DNA of 58,655 nt from an uncultured Lentisphaerota bacterium (GTDB lineage: Bacteria; Verrucomicrobiota; Kiritimatiellia; CAIQIC01). This document shows, one piece after another, positions 28,851 through 36,187 of the stretch. The notes under the pieces were generated by a model that was given only the letters and a program-made list of their open reading frames with translations, was not told where the DNA came from and made no database searches. The translations under genes were made by a program, and so were the position numbers. Each line of letters opens with the position of its first letter. Positions within the stretch are counted from its first letter, which is position 1. The DNA is taken from NCBI GenBank assembly GCA_903912445.1, contig CAIWHP010000214.1, forward strand, positions 1-58,655, in the 5' to 3' direction.

Positions 28851-30076
28851 GCAGCGTATCTGGAGCGAACGTCGGCGCGCCGGACCTGCAACGGCGCCTG
28901 GCGGACTTTGCGATGGTGCTCGACCTGTTGGGCACGCTGCCGGGCACGATGGACGAGGCCAAGGTCATCGGCGCCATCCGCGACCTGTTCACGATGCTCT
29001 GCGCGCCGTCGCACATCGTCTATGTGCCCTTCAACGGCAACCAGCCCGGCGCGCTGCAGTGCCATCCCGACGGCTGGACCATCAGCCCGGCGCTGAAGGG
29101 TTTTCTGGCCGACAACAGCCAGACTCACGCCTGGAGCGAGTCCGACAGCGGCTTCCTGCTGCGCCTTACCCAGGCCGGCGAGACGCTCGGCGTGATGGAG
29201 ATCGAGGGCGTCGTGTTCCCGCAATTCAAGACGCACTATCTCAACCTCGCGCTGACCATCGTCCAGGTCTGCGGCCTCGCGGTGCACAATGCGCGCACCT
29301 ACGAGAAGCTGCGCGCCACCATCACCGAGCGCGAGCGGGCGGAGCGCGAGATCGTCCAGCTCAACGCGGAGCTCAAGCGCCGCATCAACCAGGTCGAGGC
29401 CACGAACAAGGAACTGGAGGCCTTCAGCTATTCCGTCTCGCACGACCTGCGCTCGCCGCTGCACGGGATCGACGGGTGGAGCCATGTGCTGCTGGAGGAG
29501 TATGGCGGCCAGCTCGACGCGCAGGGGCAGGATTATCTCCGCCTGATCCGTTCCGAAACCGCGCGCATGAACGGGCTGATCAAGGCACTGCTGGACCTGG
29601 CGCGCGTCAGCCGGAACGAAATGCACACGGAGACGGTGGACCTCTCCGCGTTGTGCCGTGAGCTGGAGCAGGAGCTGCGCGTCGCCGAGCCGGAGCGGCC
29701 GGTCGAGCTGCTGATCGCGACCGGCCTCACGGTCCAGGGCGATGGCGTGCTGCTGCGCGCGGCGCTGCAAAACCTGCTGGGCAACGCCTGGAAGTTCACG
29801 CGCGACCGCACCCCCGGCGAGATCACCGTGGGGAAGCAGGCCCAGGCGGGCCAGACCGTGTATTTTGTCCGCGACAACGGCGCCGGGTTCGATATGGCCT
29901 ATGCCGCCAAGCTCTTCGCCCCGTTCCAGCGGCTGCACTCGCAAAAGGAATTTGCCGGCACCGGCATCGGCCTCGCCACCGTCCAGCGGATCATCCACCG
30001 CCACGGCGGCACGGTCTGGGCGGAGGGCCTCGTGAACCAGGGGGCCACCTTTTATTTCACCCTCGGTGGGAGCTGA
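28847..30076 (+). CDS. GAF-like sensor histidine kinase
   Basis: 409 residues, soluble, no membrane segment. Residues 1-150 resemble a GAF sensor domain (GETLGVMEIEG, LAVHNARTYEKL). A coiled coil at about 155-190 leads to the HisKA domain with phospho-acceptor H199 in SVSHDLRSPLHG. The HATPase domain has the N box QNLLGNAWKFT, the G1 box DNGAGFD and the G2 box GTGIGLATVQ. The start overlaps the UroD-like stop by four nt. Next gene is a response regulator three nt downstream. It probably senses a cytoplasmic signal, perhaps from the corrinoid/UroD pair; that link is inferred from coupling. Confidence 0.88.
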   Translation: MSSVSGANVGAPDLQRRLADFAMVLDLLGTLPGTMDEAKVIGAIRDLFTMLCAPSHIVYVPFNGNQPGALQCHPDGWTISPALKGFLADNSQTHAWSESDSGFLLRLTQAGETLGVMEIEGVVFPQFKTHYLNLALTIVQVCGLAVHNARTYEKLRATITERERAEREIVQLNAELKRRINQVEATNKELEAFSYSVSHDLRSPLHGIDGWSHVLLEEYGGQLDAQGQDYLRLIRSETARMNGLIKALLDLARVSRNEMHTETVDLSALCRELEQELRVAEPERPVELLIATGLTVQGDGVLLRAALQNLLGNAWKFTRDRTPGEITVGKQAQAGQTVYFVRDNGAGFDMAYAAKLFAPFQRLHSQKEFAGTGIGLATVQRIIHRHGGTVWAEGLVNQGATFYFTLGGS

Positions 30077-30079
30077 ACC

Positions 30080-31228
30080 ATGCTGCTGCCCCTGCGCATC
30101 CTGATCGTCGAAGACAGCGAGAGCGACGCGAAGCTCGCCGAGTACGAACTGCGGCGCGGCGGCTTCGATGTCCAAGCGCTGATCGTCAGCACCGCCGCGG
30201 AATTCGCCGCGGCGCTGGGCACGACCCTGTGGGACGTCATCCTCTGCGACCACAGCCTGCCCACGTTCGACTCCGCTGCCGCGCTGCGCATCGCCAAGGC
30301 GCGCCAGCCGGAAACGCCCTTCATCATCGTCTCCGGCAGCCTGCCGGAAGCCGCGGCCGCGCAGGCGATGCTGCTCGGCGCACAGGACTACCTGAGCAAG
30401 GACAACCTGGCGCGGCTCGTGCCAGCCGTGAAGCGCGAGCTGCAGGACGCCACCGAACGCCGCGCGCGGCGGCAGGCCGAGCAGGCGCTCTCCGCGCAGG
30501 CCGAGGAAATGCGCATCGGCCGCGAAATCCAGCAGCGGCTTTTCCCGGCGGCCGCGCCCGCCCTGCCGGGCTTCGACATTGCCGGCGCCTCGTTCCCCGC
30601 CGCCGCCACCGGGGGCGATTATTTCGACTACATCCCGATGCTCGAGAACCGCCTCGGCATTGTCGTCGGCGACGTCACCGGCCATGGCCTCGGCTCCGCG
30701 CTGATCATGGCCGATGCGCGCGCCATCCTGCGCACCCTCGCGCGCAGCATGGCCGACGTCCGCGAAATCCTCATCCACGCCAACGACCTGCTGCGCGAGG
30801 ACATCGGCTGGGACCGTTTCCTGACCGTCTTCTTCGGCCGGCTCTGTCCGGTGCGGCGCGAGCTCACGTTTCTCAACGCCGGCCATCCGCACGGGGTCGT
30901 GCTCGACCGGGAGGGCGCGGTGCAGGCGGAACTGAAGGCCACGCTGCCCGCGCTCGGCCTGTTCCCGCTCGAGAACGTGCCCGAGCCGGCCACCGTCACG
31001 CTCGCGCCCGGCCAGCTCCTGTTGCTGCTGACCGACGGCGTCCTCGAAGCCACGGCGCCCTCCGGCGAAGAATTCGGCGGCGACCGGGCGCTCGCCGTCG
31101 TCCGCGAACAGCGCGCCCGGCCCGCGACCGAGATCGTCGCCGCGCTCATTGCCGCCGTGCGCGCCTTCATCCAAAACCAGCCGCAGAACGACGACATCAC
31201 CATGGTCGTCGTCAAATCCAGCGATTGA
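30080..31228 (+). CDS. response regulator with PP2C-type (RsbU/SpoIIE) phosphatase output
   Basis: 382 residues. The N-terminal receiver has acidic residues in VEDSES, phospho-acceptor D57 in LCDHSLP, and a lysine in YLSKDN. A helical linker (residues 125-165, RRQAEQALSAQAEEMRIG) leads to a PPM phosphatase domain with ATGGDYFDY, VGDVTGHG, LNAGHPHG, LLTDGVLEA and NDDITMVVV. Such proteins dephosphorylate an anti-anti-sigma STAS partner when phosphorylated. GGGAG precedes the ATG, three nt after the kinase stop. The STAS protein encoded next is the obvious substrate. Confidence 0.92.
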   Translation: MLLPLRILIVEDSESDAKLAEYELRRGGFDVQALIVSTAAEFAAALGTTLWDVILCDHSLPTFDSAAALRIAKARQPETPFIIVSGSLPEAAAAQAMLLGAQDYLSKDNLARLVPAVKRELQDATERRARRQAEQALSAQAEEMRIGREIQQRLFPAAAPALPGFDIAGASFPAAATGGDYFDYIPMLENRLGIVVGDVTGHGLGSALIMADARAILRTLARSMADVREILIHANDLLREDIGWDRFLTVFFGRLCPVRRELTFLNAGHPHGVVLDREGAVQAELKATLPALGLFPLENVPEPATVTLAPGQLLLLLTDGVLEATAPSGEEFGGDRALAVVREQRARPATEIVAALIAAVRAFIQNQPQNDDITMVVVKSSD

Positions 31229-31259
31229 CCCCCAGGCCGCAGCAACAACGGAGGACGCC

Positions 31260-31757
31260 ATGCATACCAGTCCGGCGGATTATCTCGAGGGCGCGACGCA
31301 GGGCGGCCAGATCTGGGTCCGCGTCATCGGCCGCGGCAGCTTCAAGCTCGGCCCGACGCTGAAGGCGTTCGTCATCTCCGCCATCCAGCGCGGCTACCGG
31401 CGCCTGCTGGTGGATTTGGAAAACTGTACCGCGCTCGACAGCACCTTCATGGGCGTGCTCGCGGGCCTGGCCCTGCACCTGAAGCCGCTGAACGGCTCGG
31501 TCCAGCTGCTGCGGCTGAACGCGCCGAACCGCGACGCGCTCACGACCCTCGGCTTGCAAATCCTGCTGGCGATGCCCACCGCCGATGCGCCCGCCACGCC
31601 GGCGCTGCAGCGGCTCGACCCGACGCCGGACCTGGCCAACTCCGCCGCCAGCATCCTGGCCGCGCATGAAAACCTGATCACCGCCGCCCCGGCCAACCGC
31701 CCGCGTTTCAACGAACTCGTCACGCAACTCAAGGACGAGATCCAGCACCCGCAGTAA
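31260..31757 (+). CDS. STAS-domain anti-anti-sigma-like protein
   Basis: 165 residues. Residues 15-110 form a STAS domain; S61 in ALDSTFMGVLAGL aligns with the regulatory phosphoserine of SpoIIAA and RsbV. A C-terminal extension of about 50 residues is not typical of simple RsbV proteins. A strong GGAGG site fixes the ATG at 31260. It follows the phosphatase gene by 31 nt. No RsbW-type kinase or sigma factor is encoded in this window, so the downstream partner is elsewhere or different. Confidence 0.85.
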   Translation: MHTSPADYLEGATQGGQIWVRVIGRGSFKLGPTLKAFVISAIQRGYRRLLVDLENCTALDSTFMGVLAGLALHLKPLNGSVQLLRLNAPNRDALTTLGLQILLAMPTADAPATPALQRLDPTPDLANSAASILAAHENLITAAPANRPRFNELVTQLKDEIQHPQ

Positions 31758-31869
31758 CTCGCTGCTGCTACGCTACCCGCAGCGGACGCAAATTTCCGAT
31801 TGCAATCAGCGCCCGCACGGGCTAGGAGCGCGGGGCGCAAACGTCGTTTGCCGTTGAAAGGAACCGGAT

Positions 31870-32433
31870 ATGAGCAGAGTGCAAATGTCGCGCCGTCAGT
31901 TTCTCGCCACGGGCGGGGCCGTGGCCTGTGCCTGCTGTGCGTGCCGCGGCGTGTACGGCGCGGTCGTGGCCGCGCCCGCCACGGACCTGCAGCCCGCGCT
32001 GGTCGCGGCGTGCGGCATCTACTGCGGCGCCTGCCCGGCGCTGGTCGCCAGCCTCAAGGCCAAGACGCACAGCGACCTCAAATGCCTCGGCTGCTGGAGC
32101 CCCAAGAAACCCCCGTCCTACGCGCCCAAGTGCGCCGTCCGCAAATGCGCCAAGCTCAAGAAAGTCCAGTCGTGCGGCGAGTGCAAGAGCTACCCCTGCA
32201 AGCTGCTTCCGCCGCTGTTCAACGACAAACCCAAGTACGGCCTGCGCGAGAAATATCTCAACGCCGTCCGTGACCAGGGGCTCGAGCCCTGGCTGGCCGG
32301 CCAGAAGAAACGCTGGACGTGCGAGAAGTGCGGCAAGAGCTTCGGCTACGGCGACAAGCAGTGTCCGGCCTGCGGCGGCAAGGTCCTCACCGACGCCGAG
32401 GAATTCGCGGAGTTCAAACAGAAGAAAACCTGA
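31870..32433 (+). CDS. Tat-signal cysteine-rich protein with DUF3795-like and zinc-ribbon parts
   Basis: 187 residues. It starts with a twin-arginine signal (MSRRQFLATGG) whose hydrophobic core contains ACACCACRG. The middle carries CGIYCGACPAL, CLGCW, KCAVRKCAK, SCGECKSYPC, as in DUF3795 proteins. The C terminus has a zinc-ribbon-like CEKCGKSFGYGDKQCPACGG. The cysteine pattern suggests bound metal or iron-sulfur clusters in a protein exported folded. Function unknown. AAGGA precedes the ATG; gene stands alone after the five-gene signalling unit. Confidence 0.75.
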   Translation: MSRVQMSRRQFLATGGAVACACCACRGVYGAVVAAPATDLQPALVAACGIYCGACPALVASLKAKTHSDLKCLGCWSPKKPPSYAPKCAVRKCAKLKKVQSCGECKSYPCKLLPPLFNDKPKYGLREKYLNAVRDQGLEPWLAGQKKRWTCEKCGKSFGYGDKQCPACGGKVLTDAEEFAEFKQKKT

Positions 32434-32509
32434 ATCGCTCCGCGCCCTAACGGCGTCGGCGCGCCAGCTTGAAGTTGGACAGGCGTGTGCCTGCGACACA
32501 GATTTTTCA

Positions 32510-32655
32510 ACACAAAGGCGCAAAGTCCAACAGAAGGCGCAAAGCCGGAACGGTTGGCAAGAAAAGGTCCAATTCCGTCAGCGGGGCAGGCTGATCCATG
32601 CGGCGCTGATATCGTTTGCCTCTGCGCCTTCCGGCCTTGCTTTGCGCCTTTGCGT
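32510..32655. repeat. long inverted repeat of CAAAGGCGCAAAG type
   Basis: ACACAAAGGCGCAAAG at 32510-32525 pairs with CTTTGCGCCTTTGCGT at 32640-32655, and inner copies GAAGGCGCAAAGCCGGAA and CTGCGCCTTCCGGCC extend the pairing with gaps. It fills the 235-bp convergent spacer between the DUF3795-like and GH144-like genes. It looks like an interspersed non-coding repeat and may terminate both genes. Confidence 0.6.
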
Positions 32656-32668
32656 TAACCGCTTTTGC

Positions 32669-34570
32669 TCACGGGCCTTCGAGCGTCAGCGTGCCGAGCT
32701 CGGTGCGGGGGCCGCGGGTGTGGTGGCGCCAGTAGAGCCGGCCGGGCGGTTCGCCGGGGCGCGCGTAGTCGTTTGCCACCGGCGTGCAGGAGATCACGAC
32801 CCCGGGTTTCGGCGTCACGCCGAGCGCCTCCCAGGGAATCACTGCTTTGATGCGGTAGCCGGTCGGCAGGGTCTGCACGCTGACCTCCTGCGCGCGGCGG
32901 CCGCCCAACCAGCCGGCATCCTGTCCGCCGGGGGCGAAGCCGAGATGCAGCGCGTTGGTCGCGCCGGTCACGAACCCGCTGCTGCCGGGCGCGACAAACA
33001 GCTCGATGCTGTCCTGCTCGGCGAGTTTTTCCGGCGGGCAGGCGTTGGTCGGCGCGGCCTCGAACACCTCACAGTGAAAGTGCAGTGCGTTGGTATCCCA
33101 GGCGAACGCGAAGCGGGTGGAGTAATTTTCGTCAACATCGCCGACGCGTTCGCAGGCCGTGGCGGCGCTGAGCATGTGCCACTCCCAGTCCTGCTCCAGG
33201 CTCGGCAGGTGGCGGGCGCGGGCCACGCGCGGCTGGTCGTGGGCCGGCGCGCGCTCGAGGCGCCCGCCGGGCAGGATCGCGGTCGTGCTCGGCCAGGCCG
33301 CGGCGAGCTGCGGCGTGGTGCGGCGGAAGCGCGCGCGCTGAAGCCCGAGCTGGATCTCCGGCGCGCTCATGAACGCCCGCCAGATCAGGCCGCTGCGCTG
33401 GTTCTCCGCCATCAGCAGCAGGATGCCCACGTCAATGCCGAGCACGTCGGGCGAATACCAGCCGGTCTGCGGATTGAAGGCGTCCACAAACCCGTACGGT
33501 TTCCAGGCGCGCGCGCCATAGTTGGAGACGATGTGCCGCAACACCGCGAGACATTCCGCCGGCGCGAACGGCAGCGCGCCGCCCGCCGCACAGGGCACGA
33601 CGGTGCCGTCCACGTCCGGCGTGGGCGGCGGGCCGCCCCACGCGCGGTAGCCGGTCGGGCTGTCCGACGAGGTGATGCCCCAGCAGTCCGGGCCGTAGTG
33701 CGGAAATTTGGAGCGCAGGTCGAGGCAGAGCTGCCGCTGCGCGCGGGTCGCCAGCTCCGAGTTGCGCCAGTAATCCGCGTAGTCGTCGTGCCGGTCGCGG
33801 AAATCCACGAACGCGTGCGAGAACTGGTGGACGAACAGCGGCGCGTATTGCAGATAGGTCAGTCCCGCGTAGTGGCCCACCGGCCCGCGCCGCCAGGCGT
33901 CCCAGCATTCCGCCGGCAACGCCTGTTCCGGCGCGCCGAGGCCGAGCAGGTACATCGCCATGTGCTCGGCATAGGCGTCCCAGCGGTAGGGCAGGAAGCC
34001 GGTCTCCGGCCGCCAGCCCAGCCGCAGCGCCGTGCCGCCATCGAGCATCCAGCGCCAGTCCACGCGCGCATAGACCGCGGCGACGACCTGGTCCAGCACC
34101 GGATCCTTGAAATATTGCCGCGCGGTCAGCGCGCCGCAGAGGAAGAGCGCTGTGTCCATCGGCGAGACCTCGCAGGCCCAGACGCGGTCGCCCAGCTCGC
34201 GGTTGACGAAGTGGAAGAAGAAGCCGTGCTCCTGCGCCAGCCGGTCGCGGGCAAACTTCAGCGTCGTCACGGCGCGCGCGACGGCCTCGGCGCGCGGGAT
34301 CCAGCCGCGCTCCGCGCCGATGCACAACGCCGCCAGCCCGAAGCCCGTCGCCGCCACGCTCGCGACGTTCTCGCGCCACGAGCCGTCGGCGCCGGCGCGG
34401 TCCGGCACCAGCCCGGTCGTCGGCTCGGTTTCCTTGAGGAAGAACTGGAAGGAGCGGCGCTGGAGCTCGTTCAGGAATTCATCGTCGCTGACCGCGTTGG
34501 TGCCCGCGCCCTGCGCCGCAAGGCCGAGCGCTGTACACACCCCATACACCATGAGCTGCCGCCAGAACAT
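32669..34570 (-). CDS. GH144-like (glycoamylase-fold) hydrolase with CBM9-like C-terminal domain
   Basis: About 633 residues. A signal peptide (MVYGVCTALGLAAQG) is followed by the PF10091 alpha/alpha barrel shared with GH144 endo-beta-1,2-glucanases: RRSFQFFLKETEPTTGLVPD, AATGFGLAALCIGAERGW, GFFFHFVNRE, SPMDTALFLCGAL, CWGITSSDSPTGY. The last 150 residues resemble a carbohydrate-binding family 9-like domain (FAFAWDTNALHFHCEV, QDSIELFVAPG). Start uncertain: ATG at 34570 or 34552; no strong ribosome site. Predicted to be secreted, acting on beta-glucan; exact linkage is not determinable. Confidence 0.8.
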   Translation of the reverse strand: MFWRQLMVYGVCTALGLAAQGAGTNAVSDDEFLNELQRRSFQFFLKETEPTTGLVPDRAGADGSWRENVASVAATGFGLAALCIGAERGWIPRAEAVARAVTTLKFARDRLAQEHGFFFHFVNRELGDRVWACEVSPMDTALFLCGALTARQYFKDPVLDQVVAAVYARVDWRWMLDGGTALRLGWRPETGFLPYRWDAYAEHMAMYLLGLGAPEQALPAECWDAWRRGPVGHYAGLTYLQYAPLFVHQFSHAFVDFRDRHDDYADYWRNSELATRAQRQLCLDLRSKFPHYGPDCWGITSSDSPTGYRAWGGPPPTPDVDGTVVPCAAGGALPFAPAECLAVLRHIVSNYGARAWKPYGFVDAFNPQTGWYSPDVLGIDVGILLLMAENQRSGLIWRAFMSAPEIQLGLQRARFRRTTPQLAAAWPSTTAILPGGRLERAPAHDQPRVARARHLPSLEQDWEWHMLSAATACERVGDVDENYSTRFAFAWDTNALHFHCEVFEAAPTNACPPEKLAEQDSIELFVAPGSSGFVTGATNALHLGFAPGGQDAGWLGGRRAQEVSVQTLPTGYRIKAVIPWEALGVTPKPGVVISCTPVANDYARPGEPPGRLYWRHHTRGPRTELGTLTLEGP

Positions 34571-34635
34571 CGTGTCGCAGACTAATTCGCCGCGCCCGCC
34601 GCTGGCAAACAGAAAGCGCCGCGCCACAAAAATAA

Positions 34636-34776
34636 ATCCCGCCCGCCTTTGTCATCGCCGCCGAGCAGCCGCAACCCGCCGCCGGCGACTGGGCCGCGTG
34701 GGAAGCCGACCCCTCCGCCTCCCTCAAAGCCGGCGCGAACAAAATCGCACTCGTCGTCCTCGGCAGCCTGCAGAAC
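34636..34776 (+). pseudogene. remnant of a glycoside hydrolase C terminus
   Basis: A plus-strand frame after the stop at 34633-34635 reads GDWAAWEADPSASL and then KAGANKIALVVLGSLQN, which closely fits the beta-strand signature (L-x-x-G-x-N-x-I-x-x-x-x-x-G-S-L-x-N) near the C terminus of several glycoside hydrolases. Similarity stops at about 34776, where the end of the small membrane gene begins. There is no start codon or upstream domain. It is most likely gene debris left by recombination. Confidence 0.45.
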
Positions 34777-34779
34777 GCT

Positions 34780-35001
34780 CTACTTCCTGCTCTTGATTAG
34801 CAGTGTCAGTAGAGCCATAGCTGCCAACGCAGATCCCGATCCAATCATAAATACATTGCCCACCTTTGACATGAAGTCTTGAGGGTTGGGCGGAGGGTAG
34901 AGCACCTGCCACGCCCCGCAGAGAGCCCACCCTAGGCCGATGATCGCCACCAACAAGAGGAATATGCACCCGCCCGTGGTTATCTGCTTATTTTCATTCA
35001 T
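34780..35001 (-). CDS. small two-helix membrane protein, hypothetical
   Basis: 73 residues with two hydrophobic helices (CIFLLLVAIIGLGWALCG and FMIGSGSALAAMALLTLLI) joined by a proline-rich loop (YPPPNPQD). The start at 35001 follows a GAGGGAGA site. G+C is lower than in the surroundings. Not recognised; no domain assignment. It abuts a gene remnant on one side and the GH16 gene, on the same strand, on the other (76 bp). Confidence 0.6.
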   Translation of the reverse strand: MNENKQITTGGCIFLLLVAIIGLGWALCGAWQVLYPPPNPQDFMSKVGNVFMIGSGSALAAMALLTLLIKSRK

Positions 35002-35077
35002 ACAGCCATCTCCCTCGCCGCACTTGCCCGCGATATGCCAGCGGCGGCGGGCCAAGTCAACCGCGAAACCGCGCGGC

Positions 35078-36007
35078 CTACTGGCTTGGATACGGCTCCA
35101 CGGGTTGGTAGGCGCTGACGTTCTTGACGATCAGGTCCATCGGAAAGACGGCCTTGTCCTTCTCGCGGGGGTTCATGACCACGTCCAGCAGGAGGTAGAG
35201 CGGGGTCTTCCATTCCGGCATGGTCGGGAAGCGGCCCACTTCCTTACGATCGAAGTACATCACGACCCACTCCGGGGTGACCTCGCCGCCGTAGGTGTGG
35301 AAGCCCTGCACTTTGCGATCCACTATCAGCCCCTTGAAAAGTTCCTTGGCCAGCTTGTGTTGGTGGCCCGAGGCGAAGAGGTGCTTGAGGATGGTTTCGC
35401 CGGACTGGGGTTTGGCGGCCGGCCACAGGTGTACGGTGGCATGGTAGCTGTTGTCGCCATAGAACTCGTTGAAGTCGATCTCTGTGTGCGTCGTCGTGCC
35501 GGTGGTGGCGTAATCCTTCTGCGACTTCGCCCAGAACGCGCCCCAGATGCCCGTCCCCGCGCCAGCATAGTCATAGCGGATCGCCGCCTCGAAATAGCCG
35601 TATAGCTGGGCGAAGCCTTCGCCGCGGGTGTTTACCGTGGCCATGCAGGCGCCCTTCCAGTTTTTGCCCACCTTCTCGACGCGCAGGCGCAGCCCTTCCT
35701 CCACCAGTTTGAAGGGACCATCCTTGCGCAGTGGGGCGTCGTGGCGGAACGCGCCGTGGCCCGGTGCAAACCAGACGGCATTGGAACCGGGAGCGGCATC
35801 CTCCTTGACGATGTTCATCGTCTTGAAATCGTCGTGGAAAGTCCGCTTGTACTGCGTCAGGGCCAGCGGCCGGCCCTGTCGGCTGTTGTCCCACTTGATC
35901 TGCGCGAAGGCTTCGGGGTCGGTCGTGCGGGATGAGGTGGCTTCCGCCGACCCAGCGTGGAGGCCACACAGGATACCTACCAAGCTCCCAACGAATGCGA
36001 TTTTCAT
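35078..36007 (-). CDS. secreted GH16-family endo-beta-glycosidase
   Basis: 309 residues. Signal peptide MKIAFVGSLVGILCGLHAGS. The jelly-roll fold carries the GH16 catalytic motif HTEIDFNEFYG with E176 as nucleophile, D178 and E181 as acid/base. Supporting strands include GYFEAAIRYDY and IWGAFWAKS. GH16 enzymes cut beta-1,3/1,4-glucans, agarose, carrageenan or porphyran; the subfamily cannot be told here. Start ATG at 36007; ribosome site weak. Monocistronic or co-transcribed with the small membrane gene. Confidence 0.88.
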   Translation of the reverse strand: MKIAFVGSLVGILCGLHAGSAEATSSRTTDPEAFAQIKWDNSRQGRPLALTQYKRTFHDDFKTMNIVKEDAAPGSNAVWFAPGHGAFRHDAPLRKDGPFKLVEEGLRLRVEKVGKNWKGACMATVNTRGEGFAQLYGYFEAAIRYDYAGAGTGIWGAFWAKSQKDYATTGTTTHTEIDFNEFYGDNSYHATVHLWPAAKPQSGETILKHLFASGHQHKLAKELFKGLIVDRKVQGFHTYGGEVTPEWVVMYFDRKEVGRFPTMPEWKTPLYLLLDVVMNPREKDKAVFPMDLIVKNVSAYQPVEPYPSQ

Positions 36008-36187
36008 GTCATGCCATGTTCCGGATTGACGATGCTATCCAAATCCCGCCCGCAGAAGGCTGGCCGCGATATGCCAGCGCAGCCGGGGCAAGTCAGCGGC
36101 GAACCGGAATGGCTGCACCGGAAACGATCCACCCGTCCGCGCCGGGGAACGGCGGGGCGGGTGAAAACTCGCACCGGGGTTTTCCGG

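Noticed and set aside
28811-31261. 816-codon minus-strand frame opposite the kinase and phosphatase genes
   Set aside because: Shadow of third-position GC bias; the plus-strand products have complete HisKA, receiver and PPM motifs.
31759-31784. CGCTGC...GCAGCG hairpin after the STAS gene as a terminator
   Set aside because: Stem is short, loop is large and no T-run follows, so support is too weak.
36130-36163. Hairpin CACCCG...CGGGTG after tandem dehydrogenase copy 1 as its terminator
   Set aside because: On the gene's strand the T-run precedes the hairpin instead of following it, so it does not fit an intrinsic terminator.
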